From Phycisphaerae bacterium (GTDB lineage: Bacteria > Planctomycetota > Phycisphaerae > Phycisphaerales > SM1A02), in NCBI GenBank assembly GCA_002709295.1, contig PAQL01000028.1, positions 57,734-121,733 of the forward strand: DNA of 64,000 nt, given 5' to 3'. A program made the position numbers and the translations under genes. The notes beneath the pieces were generated by a model. That model saw only the letters and a list, made by a program, of their open reading frames with translations, had not been told where the DNA came from and ran no database searches. Of the stretch, positions 43,774 through 52,450 are shown piece after piece. Positions within the stretch are counted from its first letter, which is position 1, and each line of letters opens with the position of its first letter.

Positions 43774-44784
43774 TCACGCCTGACGGACGAGTTCCCGCGA
43801 ATCCAGGCCCTCGGTCTCGATAACCGGGCCGATTTCTTCGAGAAATCTTCGCCCATCCTGGACGTATCCCGCGGTCGGCCGGACCTGGGGCACGTGTTCC
43901 ATGAAGAAGCGGTTCAGGCGGATCATCGCCAGCTCCCTCAGGTATTTCGCGGTCATCGACGCCAGGGCCACCGGGAGGTGCCGATCCTCGGAGCCGGTCT
44001 CGAACCCGATGACGAAGGCCCCGTGCCCGTCCTCGAGCCGGTACCGGCTGATCGAATGGTTCTCGCCGAGGATCCGGATCGAGGCGTCGGGGAAGCAGTC
44101 CTGCAGCCATTCGCGGTAGTGGGCCCGGCCGCCCTGTCGGTCGCAGACGATGCGGGGGACGAGCTCCGGATCGATCCGGGCGGAGACCGCTCGAATCCTT
44201 CCGACCAGACGGATCGCCGCGTCGAGGTTGATCGCCGCCTTCCCGACTCCGGCCGCCAGTCGTCGGTTGAACTCCCCGGCGTCGACGCACTCGCCGCGAA
44301 GGTCGAGCATCCGGATCTTCGAGGCGGCGAGGCCGCGATCGAGTCGCGCTGCCTCGAGGGCCAGGGCGTCCGGATCGTGGGCCACGGGCAGGGGGGTCTT
44401 CGAGTCGTACCAGGGGGTGGAGACCGAGGTGGGCAGGGCGGTGCCGACTCCGGCGAAGAGATCGTCGTCGTCGGCGGGAGGGGCATGACCGCCCGTGTTC
44501 TCGATGCCACGACAGGCGAGGAAGGAGAGCACGCCCCGTTCGAGATGTCGAAGGGGGTGGGCCTTGGCCTGGTTGGAGCCCTTGAGCCGCTTGCTGTCGG
44601 CGACCGCGATGCGTCGCCGGGCATCACGGGCCCGGGTGCAGACCACGTCGTCGAGCTTCGACCACAGATCGGGCGGACCTTCGGAGGGATCCGCCTCCTC
44701 GATGGCGAACACCGAGGCGCCCACGCACAGCGGACCGAGCATCGGTCCGTATCCCGCTTCGTCGATTCCGGCGTAGATCAGCAC
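43774..44784 (-). CDS. RNase HII-like protein, oversized
   Basis: 336 residues from GTG 44784, against about 200 in bacterial RNase HII. The start Y-A-G-I-D-E-A-G-Y-G-P-M-L-G-P-L matches the RNase HII signature (D8, E9), followed by A-D-S-K-R-L (62-67), matching the family D-S-K-x-L. A later V-C-D-R-Q-G-G (D215) and A-S-M-T-A-K-Y-L-R-E-L-A-M (275-287) match the catalytic Asp strand and the S-x-x-A-K-x-x-R-D helix. About 100 residues are inserted in the middle (roughly 85-185). It probably removes ribonucleotides from DNA or RNA:DNA hybrids, but the extra region and altered motif leave that unproven. Confidence 0.7.
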   Translation of the reverse strand: MLIYAGIDEAGYGPMLGPLCVGASVFAIEEADPSEGPPDLWSKLDDVVCTRARDARRRIAVADSKRLKGSNQAKAHPLRHLERGVLSFLACRGIENTGGHAPPADDDDLFAGVGTALPTSVSTPWYDSKTPLPVAHDPDALALEAARLDRGLAASKIRMLDLRGECVDAGEFNRRLAAGVGKAAINLDAAIRLVGRIRAVSARIDPELVPRIVCDRQGGRAHYREWLQDCFPDASIRILGENHSISRYRLEDGHGAFVIGFETGSEDRHLPVALASMTAKYLRELAMIRLNRFFMEHVPQVRPTAGYVQDGRRFLEEIGPVIETEGLDSRELVRQA

Positions 44785-44863
44785 GGAAGGGTTGTGCCAT
44801 GATCCATCGGTCCGCGGGGGATGACGACACCTTGTGCACCGTGGCGGACGCAGCGAGGACGGT

Positions 44864-45304
44864 TCAGCCCGCCTTGAGCGGATCGACCACCTCGAGCATG
44901 GGAAAGCGGTGGAAGAGGGTGTCCCGGGTCACGATCTGCTTGACGCCGTGTTCGATCATCGTGGCCGCGATCTGGGTCTCGGTCATGGCCGCCCCCCGCA
45001 GGCCGGGGTTCTGTTCGACCAGGTCGGACACGATGCCGGCGTGTCGATCCCCGGCGGTGAGGACCTCCAGAGCAGGGGCCGCAAGGACCGCCTCGACGAA
45101 GGCCCAGGCGTCATCCAGGGTCCAGGGATCGCGGTAGACCGTGGGGTGGGTCACCAGGCCGAGAAACTCGAAGACGATCGGCCAGGTGAGGTACCAGGGC
45201 GTGGGCTGGACACGCCACCCGTCGAGTCGGGCCCGACAGGTCTCATGACCGGGATCGCCGCGGTCCGCGGCCATCGCCAACACGCTGGAATCGACCACGA
45301 ACAC
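44864..45304 (-). CDS. vapC: PIN-domain ribonuclease, VapC-type toxin
   Basis: 146 residues from GTG 45304, 2 nt after the stop of the antitoxin gene. The PIN-fold acidic residues are visible: D5 in F-V-V-D-S-S-V-L-A, E46 in F-E-F-L, E109 in the T-E-T-Q-I-A-A segment (usually Asp), and D128 in V-T-R-D-T-L-F. VapC toxins cleave tRNA or rRNA until bound by the antitoxin. The gene order (antitoxin first, tight spacing) is canonical for vapBC. Confidence 0.85.
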   Translation of the reverse strand: MFVVDSSVLAMAADRGDPGHETCRARLDGWRVQPTPWYLTWPIVFEFLGLVTHPTVYRDPWTLDDAWAFVEAVLAAPALEVLTAGDRHAGIVSDLVEQNPGLRGAAMTETQIAATMIEHGVKQIVTRDTLFHRFPMLEVVDPLKAG

Positions 45305-45306
45305 CC

Positions 45307-45534
45307 CTAGCGGCCTTCCCTGGCTCGCCAGGGGTGTTCGCGGTCGGCGATGTCGATGGTGGTCCCCCCACCATCGAAGGAGGGGAGCGGGGGCAGTTCC
45401 TTCGCCCCAGATCCCCGACTGAGCAGCAGGCGAAGAGCCGACTCGACAAGCTCGCTCATGGTCCGACCAGAGCTTGCCGCCTCCGTCTTGAGCCGGGTGA
45501 AGACCGTGTCATCAATGTTCAGGGTCGTCTTCAT
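45307..45534 (-). CDS. vapB: Ribbon-helix-helix antitoxin, VapB-type
   Basis: 75 residues from ATG 45534, chosen because the ribbon-helix-helix starts right there (M-K-T-T-L-N-I-D-D-T-V-F, then L-K-T-E-A-A-S-S-G-R-T-M-S-E-L-V-E-S-A-L). The C-terminal 30 residues, Pro/Gly-rich then charged, would wrap the toxin. Members bind their own operator; a palindrome sits 16 nt upstream (45550-45566). Confidence 0.85.
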   Translation of the reverse strand: MKTTLNIDDTVFTRLKTEAASSGRTMSELVESALRLLLSRGSGAKELPPLPSFDGGGTTIDIADREHPWRAREGR

Positions 45535-45549
45535 GCTGCGTATGGGAAA

Positions 45550-45566
45550 CCATATCACAGATATGG
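45550..45566. promoter_or_regulatory. Probable VapB operator palindrome
   Basis: CCATATC-ACA-GATATGG is a perfect 7-bp inverted repeat with a 3-nt centre, 16 nt upstream of the antitoxin ATG, in a locally AT-rich patch. The core TATGG recurs around it (45541, 45562 and 45570), as expected for several RHH dimers binding side by side. Confidence 0.55.
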
Positions 45567-45612
45567 GAATATGGCAAACCCGGCGAAGACCGCGACCCTG
45601 ATGTCGGGATTC

Positions 45613-45618
45613 CTAGAC
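45613..45618 (+). promoter_or_regulatory. Candidate -10 hexamer for a leaderless small membrane protein transcript
   Basis: TAGACT, 7 nt before ATG 45626, with no Shine-Dalgarno in between. Confidence 0.3.
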
Positions 45619-45625
45619 TGGCCGC

Positions 45626-46012
45626 ATGCTCGATCTCCTCGGCACCCAAGGCATGCACCTCCTGGCTCAGCTCGACACCGGGGGGCACCGAGGGCGCCGG
45701 GGCCTGAACTTCCTCGACAATCTGTGTGGGGGCCCGGCCGAGACCTCGGACTGGTGCCGGTGGCAGATCTTCGGATTCGTCGGTCTGGCCCTCGGCGGGT
45801 TCTGGCTGCTGTTCCAGCTTGCCAGGTGGGGGCTCGCTCCCCGGGACGAACGGGAGACGCCACAGCCACTGGCCCTGGTCCTGGCCGCGGTGATCCTCGT
45901 GGCCGGGATCTTCATCCTGGCGTCGAACGAGAAACCGGTCGTGTCTGGTGAGGGCCCGGAGGGCGATCAGCGACGGGCCGATCCGGCGCCGCTCGTCGAT
46001 CCACAGGGTTGA
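45626..46012 (+). CDS. Small two-helix membrane protein of unknown function
   Basis: 128 residues. Two membrane segments (about 49-67, I-F-G-F-V-G-L-A-L-G-G-F-W-L-L, and about 82-99, A-L-V-L-A-A-V-I-L-V-A-G-I-F-I-L) are joined by a short charged loop. Two Cys (C34, C44) lie in the first soluble part. The tail is hydrophilic. Not recognised. It is divergent from vapBC and convergent with the zinc-ribbon gene. ATG 45653 is an alternative start. Confidence 0.6.
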   Translation: MLDLLGTQGMHLLAQLDTGGHRGRRGLNFLDNLCGGPAETSDWCRWQIFGFVGLALGGFWLLFQLARWGLAPRDERETPQPLALVLAAVILVAGIFILASNEKPVVSGEGPEGDQRRADPAPLVDPQG

Positions 46013-46021
46013 ACCGGTCCT

Positions 46022-47578
46022 TCACTCCGCTGAAGGTTCCGCCGCCGCGGCGGGGGACTTCACGCCCCCGGAGTCGAACCACATCCGGATGAAGGGGCGA
46101 CCGTTCGGGATCGTCTCGGTGGGGAGCGGTCGTTCCACCATGCCCGACCACCATCGATCGTGACCGTTCTCCGAACCGGTCTCGACGATCGCCAGCCCGC
46201 GTCGGGCCAGGGACTCGTCCCCGCGGATCCTCAGCACCCAGTCCGACTCGTTCTCCGGATCGAAGGCGCCGTCGAGGCCTTCGATGTCCTCCTCCGAGAT
46301 CGTCCAGCCCGCGTTGCGGCGGGTGCCGTTGCCGCCGATGAAGTCACGGCCTCCGGGCATCCAGATGCGGGTGCGTCGATGGACCGTCTCTCCGCCGTCC
46401 GGTGCCCGCTCGACGATCTCGACCAGGAGTCCGAAGAGCACGCCGTCATATCGAGGATCCTCGAGTCGTCGAATGTCGAAACGGATCGCATAGGGCCTCG
46501 CCGCCTTCGGCCAGCGACGGAGACCGTCGTTGAAGATCCCGGCGATGTCCCGATCGGTGATCTCGTCGCCCGGCCAGGGCTCGAGCGGCATGGTCGTGTC
46601 GGTGGGGCGGGTGAGGGTCCGGGTCGTCGGGGTGGCCGTGGTCCATGGATTCGAGGCGACGATCTCCACCGCCTGCGGGGTCATGCCACCCTCGATCTGG
46701 GCGACCACCGCATCGGGCAGCGAGCGGTTGCGGACCCGGATCTCGAGGGCCCCCGACGCCGGCCAGTCCTTGGGGGGTGGCAGCAGGAAGTGATGTCGAC
46801 GACGGATCGAGGCGAGGTTTCGATAGCCGATCGATTCGACGGGGGGAGCGTCCCCGGCATCGGCCCAGTGAACATCGATGACCGATTCGGTGCCGAGCGC
46901 CCAGAGATCGCGGATCTCCAGGCTGGCGGGAACCGGTCGGTCCTCGGGCCAGGCCGGGGGGATCTCGATCTTCACGCGCGGCGGAATCGTCGCGAGTCTC
47001 CCGGCCGCCTCGGAGCCCGGGTCCACGAAGCCGTCTCGAAGATCCAGGGCGAGCGCGCCGTAGCGCTTGAACCACGTCTCGGTACCCGGGGCGGAGCTGA
47101 TGTCTCCGGCGATGACCGCATCGAGACAGAGGCCGACCAGGACGTCTGCACCGCCCTCGTCATCGGATCGCTCGATGAGCCGCCGCTGGAGCTCGGCGGA
47201 CACCGGTCCACGACCGGTCGGGTCCGACGGATCCAGAGGCAGGCTCCAGACCAGAACCCGGTCGGGAAGGATCACGAGGGGGTTTCCATTCTGAGCCTGG
47301 ATGCGGACGAACATCGCGGCCATGAGGAGGACCAGCAGTCCGAGGGCCGCCTTGCCCCAGTGCCGCCGGGTCCTCAGCAGGTCCCGCGGGCTCGAGGCGG
47401 TCCAGCCGCATTCGGTGCAGACCAGTCCCTGCTCCTCGGTGAAGGGCTGGGCGCAGCGGACGCAGCGGGGGCGTCCCCGGGCGCGGTCGGCGAAGAGCGC
47501 CCGGACGACGTACCAGAGGATCAGGGTGGCGGCGATCGAACCGATGACCCAGGGTTGCCATGACGCCCAGCCGGTCAT
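46022..47578 (-). CDS. Membrane protein with N-terminal zinc ribbon
   Basis: 518 residues. A first membrane helix (about 11-29) is followed by a zinc ribbon C39-x2-C42 and C54-x2-C57 (C-V-R-C ... C-T-E-C-G-W), a second membrane helix (about 77-93) and a 420-residue extracytoplasmic region with no named domain (features such as I-P-P-A-W-P-E-D-R-P-V-P-A). The zinc ribbon lies between the helices on the cytoplasmic side. It follows the ABC permease gene by 10 nt on the same strand, so it is probably the last gene of that export cassette. Function unknown. Confidence 0.7.
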   Translation of the reverse strand: MTGWASWQPWVIGSIAATLILWYVVRALFADRARGRPRCVRCAQPFTEEQGLVCTECGWTASSPRDLLRTRRHWGKAALGLLVLLMAAMFVRIQAQNGNPLVILPDRVLVWSLPLDPSDPTGRGPVSAELQRRLIERSDDEGGADVLVGLCLDAVIAGDISSAPGTETWFKRYGALALDLRDGFVDPGSEAAGRLATIPPRVKIEIPPAWPEDRPVPASLEIRDLWALGTESVIDVHWADAGDAPPVESIGYRNLASIRRRHHFLLPPPKDWPASGALEIRVRNRSLPDAVVAQIEGGMTPQAVEIVASNPWTTATPTTRTLTRPTDTTMPLEPWPGDEITDRDIAGIFNDGLRRWPKAARPYAIRFDIRRLEDPRYDGVLFGLLVEIVERAPDGGETVHRRTRIWMPGGRDFIGGNGTRRNAGWTISEEDIEGLDGAFDPENESDWVLRIRGDESLARRGLAIVETGSENGHDRWWSGMVERPLPTETIPNGRPFIRMWFDSGGVKSPAAAAEPSAE

Positions 47579-47588
47579 GCGATCACGC

Positions 47589-48971
47589 TCACGCCTGTCG
47601 GATCCAGCGCAGGAGCTCCAGCGGATTCGGAGCCTTGCCCTGCATGAGGATCCCGACGCGGAAGATCCTCGCCGCGGCCCAGACCAGCGCCAGCACCGAC
47701 CCGATGCCGATCACCGCCGCGGCGATCAGCTGCCAGGTCGGCACGGGTTCGGTCGCGGCCCCGAGCCGCATCACCATGGCGAAGGGAAGGATCGGCGGGG
47801 TCATGCTGGCGATGGTGGCGAGGAGGCCGTTGGGATTCTCCGAGATCGGCATGCCCAGCAGCATCGGGATCACCAGCACGATCATGACCGGGCCGATCAG
47901 GGACTGGGCCTCACGGAGATCGTTGACTGCGCTTCCGACCGCGGTCATCAGAGCGGCGATCGTGAAGTAGGCGATGAGGAAGAACACCGCGCACCAGAGG
48001 ACGAGTCCTAGCGACAGCAGGTCGGTCATCGCGAGCGCGAAGAGGCCGGCGATCGCGAGTCCCCCGTAGGTGATGACGATGACGGTGGACACCAGGGCCA
48101 GACCGAGGATCTTGCCCCAGAGGAGTTCGATCGGATCGACCGCGCTGAGGATCACCTCCATGACCTTGTTGGACTTCTCCTCGATCGTGGAGGTCAGCAG
48201 GTAGTTCCCCGCGGTGAGCGTGGCGATCCACAGCAGCATCATGAAGCCGAAGGGGATGATCTGCATCAGCCTGCTGTCATCGGCCTCGCCGCCCTTCCCG
48301 CCGAGTCGCTTCACCTCGATCCCGGGCCGCTCCAGCATCGCCTTCACCCGCGCGTACTCGTCCTTCTCGCCGTCGAATCTCGCCCGGACCACCGCGTCCC
48401 GCACCACACGTCTGAGTTCCTCGCCGTTTCGGGGCGAGAGTTCGGTGGTCATGAAGATCCGGACCTCCGGAACCTCGGTGTCCTCCCCGGCACCGGCTTC
48501 TCTCGATTCGAGCTGTTCGGGGGGCACCACGACCACGCCGATCCAGTCCCCGTCGCGGGCCTTCCTCTTCAGCTCCTCGAGGTCGCTGTCGGCGGGGAAG
48601 TCGACGACGGTGATCTCCGGCGCCTCCATCGCTCCGGCCATCGCCGCCGCGGCGGCACCGCCCATCGCGGCATCCACCGGCAGCCCCATGTCCCGCATGC
48701 GTTCGGTCGCATCCGACGAGGCCGTCTCCTCGGCGAGCTCCGCGTCCAGCGTCTTGATCGCGACCTTGAATCGGCCGGTGCCGTCCACCACCGCGATCTC
48801 GCCCTTCAACGGCTGGAGCTGCGACACGAGGACCAGTGGGAGCAGGGCCACGACACCCAGCATCAGGACGGGGATCACCACCGCACCGAGAAGAAAGGAC
48901 TTCGTCAGGGCGGTGTGGGAGAACTCCCGCCACGCGACGGTGAGGATCCTCGCGATCGAACGATCAGGCAT
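47589..48971 (-). CDS. ABC-2 type permease (NatB-like)
   Basis: 460 residues from ATG 48971, with GAGGAGG 9 nt upstream inside the end of the ATPase gene (8-nt overlap). A first membrane segment (about 28-50) precedes a periplasmic domain of about 170 residues. Five or six membrane segments follow in the C-terminal half (F-G-F-M-M-L-L-W-I-A-T-L-T-A-G-N-Y-L, and E-E-K-S-N-K-V-M-E-V-I-L-S-A-V, the diagnostic ABC-2 loop). NatB-type permeases pair with an ATPase like the gene at 48964. The substrate is not known; sodium efflux and polypeptide export are both reported for the family. Confidence 0.88.
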   Translation of the reverse strand: MPDRSIARILTVAWREFSHTALTKSFLLGAVVIPVLMLGVVALLPLVLVSQLQPLKGEIAVVDGTGRFKVAIKTLDAELAEETASSDATERMRDMGLPVDAAMGGAAAAAMAGAMEAPEITVVDFPADSDLEELKRKARDGDWIGVVVVPPEQLESREAGAGEDTEVPEVRIFMTTELSPRNGEELRRVVRDAVVRARFDGEKDEYARVKAMLERPGIEVKRLGGKGGEADDSRLMQIIPFGFMMLLWIATLTAGNYLLTSTIEEKSNKVMEVILSAVDPIELLWGKILGLALVSTVIVITYGGLAIAGLFALAMTDLLSLGLVLWCAVFFLIAYFTIAALMTAVGSAVNDLREAQSLIGPVMIVLVIPMLLGMPISENPNGLLATIASMTPPILPFAMVMRLGAATEPVPTWQLIAAAVIGIGSVLALVWAAARIFRVGILMQGKAPNPLELLRWIRQA

Positions 48972-49917
48972 CGGCAAGGACCTCCTCGGGCCGGTCCGCG
49001 ACGTCGTCCCGTCCCGCGACCAGCGACACGAAGACCTCGTCGAGACTGGTCCGTGATCGCTCGATCATCCGCACCGGACCCATCGCGAGGCAGGCGGACA
49101 TGACCTCGTCGGGATCCGCCCGGTCCTCGAGTCTGATCCTGAGGCGGCCTTCATCGTCGTCGGTGACCACGGCGACTCCCGGGATTCCGGTGACCGATCG
49201 CCTCCATGGCTCGCGGTCCCCGGCCGGTTCGGCGGTGAGGGTCCGGGGATCGAATCGCCGTCGGATCTCCTCGAGTCCGTCGTCGAGCACCTTGGTGCCC
49301 CGGTCGATGAGCACGATGCGATCGCACATGCGTTCGGCCTGGTGAAGCACGTGGGTGGAGAACAGGATGGTCCGCCCCTCGGCGTGAAGTTCGCTGATCA
49401 GCTCGTTGAGAAGCTGGGCGTTCACGGGGTCGAGTCCGGAGAACGGTTCGTCGAGGATGATCAGCTCGGGATCATGAATGATCGCCGCGAGGAACTGCAC
49501 CTTCTGCTGCATTCCCTTGCTGAGCTCCTCGCACCGGGAACGCTCGCTGCCCGGAAGGTCGATCCGTTCGAGCCATTCGGAGATCCGCGGACGCAGCGTC
49601 CGGGAGTCCACGCCCTTGAGACGTCCGATGTAGCCGAGGTACTCCCCGACCCGCATCCGGCGATAGAGGCCACGCTCCTCCGGCAGGTATCCGATGCGGT
49701 CCTTGCGGTTGATCGCATCGCCGCCCAGCACCGTCAGTCGCCCCTGGTCGGGGCGGATGATCGACATGATCATCCTGATCGTGGTGCTCTTGCCCGCCCC
49801 GTTGGGACCGAGGAATCCGCAGAGGGACCCCATCGGGATGCGCAGTGAAAGATCCTCGACCGCCTGCGTCCGGCCGAATCGCTTCCCGACGGATTCCAGT
49901 TCGATGCAGTCGTTCAC
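48964..49917 (-). CDS. ABC transporter ATP-binding protein (NatA-like)
   Basis: 317 residues from GTG 49917, with a run of G just upstream; this GTG overlaps the stop of the LolA-like gene by 4 nt. Walker A is G-P-N-G-A-G-K-S-T-T, the signature L-S-K-G-M-Q-Q-K-V-Q, Walker B L-I-I-L-D-E-P, and the D-loop S-G-L-D-P. Q-loop residues are in L-P-E-E-R-G-L-Y. The tail after about 220 is typical of NatA-type exporter ATPases. Clearly co-expressed with the permease. Confidence 0.92.
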   Translation of the reverse strand: MNDCIELESVGKRFGRTQAVEDLSLRIPMGSLCGFLGPNGAGKSTTIRMIMSIIRPDQGRLTVLGGDAINRKDRIGYLPEERGLYRRMRVGEYLGYIGRLKGVDSRTLRPRISEWLERIDLPGSERSRCEELSKGMQQKVQFLAAIIHDPELIILDEPFSGLDPVNAQLLNELISELHAEGRTILFSTHVLHQAERMCDRIVLIDRGTKVLDDGLEEIRRRFDPRTLTAEPAGDREPWRRSVTGIPGVAVVTDDDEGRLRIRLEDRADPDEVMSACLAMGPVRMIERSRTSLDEVFVSLVAGRDDVADRPEEVLADA

Positions 49918-50780
49918 CGCCCCCCGCCGCTGGAACTCGAGGAATCCTTTGATCCGGAGGAGGAGGCGTCGCCGTCCGAAGCCTTCTTCGCGGCCTGCTT
50001 CGCGTCGGCGAGGGCCTTGATCGCAGGCGGCAGGTCGAAGACGTCGGGGTTGAACGAATCGGTGACCACCTTGTCGATCTGCATCACCTGTTCCATGCCC
50101 ATCATCTTGATGACGGTCCGGCTGGGGACCTTCCGGGGACCGATGGTGATCCACTTCTCGATGACGGAGGTCGTCGGAAGTTCACCCATGGGCGTCGGCA
50201 TCACGGCCTTCACGCCGACCAGCCGACCGGTCTTCTCCTCCACGAACATGTCCTTGACCGTCTTGCCCTGCTTGAGCTGGAGCTGCAGGCATTCGACGCC
50301 CTCGAAGGTGACACGGCCGACGACCTTCGACTCCTTGAAGTCCTCGAGAAGATTCAGGATCGATGTCGGGTCGGCCTCCCTCCTGATCTCATCGAGCATG
50401 TCTCCCTCCATCAGCGACGGTCCCCGGGTGGGATCGAGCGTCCAACCGACGGTGCCGTTGAATCCGGACATGGTCGTGCCGAGTCCCGGGATCTGGATGT
50501 CGACCCGCATCAGGTTCGGCGGAGCGCTCCAGGTGGTCATCTTTCCGGTCATCTGGGCCTGGGGGACGGAGAAGGTGCCGGTGGTCATGACCGGCTTCGC
50601 ATCCTTGATCGCCTTGTCGCCGCCGTTGAATTCGACCATGCGATCGACGACCTGCTGGGGGGTCGGCAACACCTCGGCCGTGCCGGCGGGATCGGTGGTG
50701 GAATCCTGGGCGGTCGCGATGGCTCCGATCGGAGTGATCAGGAGGATCGCGGCGAGGGTGGTGCTGATCGAGGTCTTCAT
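49914..50780 (-). CDS. LolA-like periplasmic protein
   Basis: 288 residues from ATG 50780. A signal peptide (M-K-T-S-I-S-T-T-L-A-A-I-L-L-I, cleavage near T-A-Q) is followed by a single domain resembling COG2834 outer-membrane lipoprotein-sorting proteins: a helix V-D-R-M-V-E-F-N-G-G, then a one-sided beta-sheet (M-T-G-K-M-T-T-W-S-A-P-P-N-L-M-R-V-D, E-E-K-T-G-R-L-V-G-V). The C-terminal 35 residues are Lys/Ala then Ser/Gly-rich, low complexity. Such folds bind lipid or acyl chains. It is translationally coupled to the ABC exporter genes, which suggests that it is the periplasmic acceptor for the exported substrate; that is inference. Confidence 0.75.
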   Translation of the reverse strand: MKTSISTTLAAILLITPIGAIATAQDSTTDPAGTAEVLPTPQQVVDRMVEFNGGDKAIKDAKPVMTTGTFSVPQAQMTGKMTTWSAPPNLMRVDIQIPGLGTTMSGFNGTVGWTLDPTRGPSLMEGDMLDEIRREADPTSILNLLEDFKESKVVGRVTFEGVECLQLQLKQGKTVKDMFVEEKTGRLVGVKAVMPTPMGELPTTSVIEKWITIGPRKVPSRTVIKMMGMEQVMQIDKVVTDSFNPDVFDLPPAIKALADAKQAAKKASDGDASSSGSKDSSSSSGGGR

Positions 50781-50864
50781 GGTGATGGATCCGTGAGTGA
50801 GTGGTTGTCGTCGTCTTGAGGTTCGATTCGCCCCCCCGGTGATCACCGGCGGGGGACTTCGGGT

Positions 50865-52295
50865 TCAGGAGGTCGGGTCGTCGATTTCGGAGACGATCCA
50901 TCGGCCGGCGGCGGCAAGGTCGGGATCACCCTCCGCGAGAAGTCGTTCGCGATCGATTGGCACATGGATGTCTGGGATCACCCCTGAGCCCTCGATGCTC
51001 GATCCGGCGGGACCGATGAAATCCGCGACCGCGAACATGAATCCGTCGTCGTTGGGGAGACGGGTGAACTGGGCGGGAAGGGCCGCGCCCGCGGTCGGTC
51101 GACCCACCACGGTGATCCGTCCCAGCTGCTGGAGCCCTGCGGCGAACACCTCGGAGGTGCTGGCGGAGCACCGATCGACGAGGACCGCGACCGGGCCGGC
51201 GAACGGATCGACCAGTCTTCCGTCGGGCGTGGCCCGCTGGGGGTTCACCCGGAAGTGCATGGTGGCATCGCGCATCTTCATGTCGCCGAGACTCTCCTCG
51301 GTGCCGAGGAAATGACCGGCCACACCCATGGCGAGGGCGCCCACCCCTCCGGGATTGGCTCGGAGATCGATGATGAAGCCGTCCACGTCGCGGTATCGAT
51401 CGACCGCTTCGGCGATCGGAACCATGATGGGGAACATCCAGATGTTGAATCGAAGCAGGGCGATGCGCGGGGCATGCTTGCCGTTCCATTCGATGCCGAG
51501 GGATCGAAGCTCCTCGTCGGAGAGAAGTCCGGCCTCGATCGTGACCGGGGTCTCGGGAAGCATTCCGAAGGTGACGCGGTCGCCGGAGACCGGTCGGTGG
51601 ACGAGGGTGCGTTCGATCTCGCGGTCGTGTTCGTCGCGAAGTCGGAGGCGTGACGAGGTGCCGACCGGTCCCTGTGCAAGGGTGTTGAGGACCTCGATCG
51701 ACTCGTACTTCGCGAATGGGGTGTCCGATTCCATGGCGGCCTGTCGAAACGGAGCCAGCCGGGCGGATGGGTCGACGTCCTTGATCTCCTCGACCAGCCA
51801 GCCGGGTCGGATCCCCGCGGCATCGGCCTCGGATCCCGGCTCGACCCTCGAGATCACGACATCGTCCTCGAGCCAGGCGAGCCGGATTCCGAGACTTCCC
51901 GTCTCCTCCTCGTCCGCCGCCGGTTCATCGCCGTCGGCGGGATCGGTCTCATCGGAACCGGTCGGGGAGGGGGTGACCTCGCGAGGAATGATCACGAAGT
52001 GCGTCTGACCGAGTTCGTCGACCATCTCGCCGAGCAGTCCGCGGAGTTCCGCGTCGCTTCTGACCTCGGAGACCCTCGGGCGATAGGTCTCGCGAACCGC
52101 CTGCCAGTCCACGCCGTTGTGTTCAGGGTCGAAGTGGCGGGTGTCGACGAGGCTCCAGACGGTGTCGAAGGTCTCGTAGGCCCGTGCCGGTGGTCCTCCG
52201 GGGCGATCCACGGTCGTGTTGCAGCCCGCGAGGACGAAGCAGATCACGAGCCCGAGGATGGCGGCGGGGGGCACGAATCGTGAGAGATGAGTCAT
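50865..52295 (-). CDS. S41-family serine protease lipoprotein with PDZ domain
   Basis: 476 residues from ATG 52295. The lipobox V-L-A-G-C (C25) ends a signal peptide. An N-terminal helical segment (Y-E-T-F-D-T-V-W-S-L-V-D) is typical of tail-specific proteases, followed by a PDZ-like segment (L-E-D-D-V-V-I-S-R-V-E-P-G-S-E-A) and the S41 core: G-F-I-I-D-L-R-A-N-P-G-G and nucleophile in R-C-S-A-S-T-S-E-V-F-A-A-G. C-terminal processing or protein turnover at the outer membrane is likely. It lies 84 nt upstream of the LolA-like gene in the same direction. TACGAT (minus, 52359-52364) is a candidate -10. Confidence 0.88.
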   Translation of the reverse strand: MTHLSRFVPPAAILGLVICFVLAGCNTTVDRPGGPPARAYETFDTVWSLVDTRHFDPEHNGVDWQAVRETYRPRVSEVRSDAELRGLLGEMVDELGQTHFVIIPREVTPSPTGSDETDPADGDEPAADEEETGSLGIRLAWLEDDVVISRVEPGSEADAAGIRPGWLVEEIKDVDPSARLAPFRQAAMESDTPFAKYESIEVLNTLAQGPVGTSSRLRLRDEHDREIERTLVHRPVSGDRVTFGMLPETPVTIEAGLLSDEELRSLGIEWNGKHAPRIALLRFNIWMFPIMVPIAEAVDRYRDVDGFIIDLRANPGGVGALAMGVAGHFLGTEESLGDMKMRDATMHFRVNPQRATPDGRLVDPFAGPVAVLVDRCSASTSEVFAAGLQQLGRITVVGRPTAGAALPAQFTRLPNDDGFMFAVADFIGPAGSSIEGSGVIPDIHVPIDRERLLAEGDPDLAAAGRWIVSEIDDPTS

Positions 52296-52450
52296 GGGTC
52301 TGGGGGGCCTCGAGACGTTCGCCGATCTGGGAATCCGACGCGGCGGGGTGGTTGGTCCATCGTATCCGGACCCATCCCCGGGGCGAGCCTCGCACGAATC
52401 CGCCATGGAGGCCCGGAAAAGGAATAGTCGCGGGGTCCGCCGCTATTCAT

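Noticed and set aside
46160-47563. A 467-codon plus-strand frame opposite the zinc-ribbon membrane protein
   Set aside because: The minus frame has a zinc ribbon and two membrane helices and fits the operon direction; the plus frame is an Arg/Gly-rich shadow.
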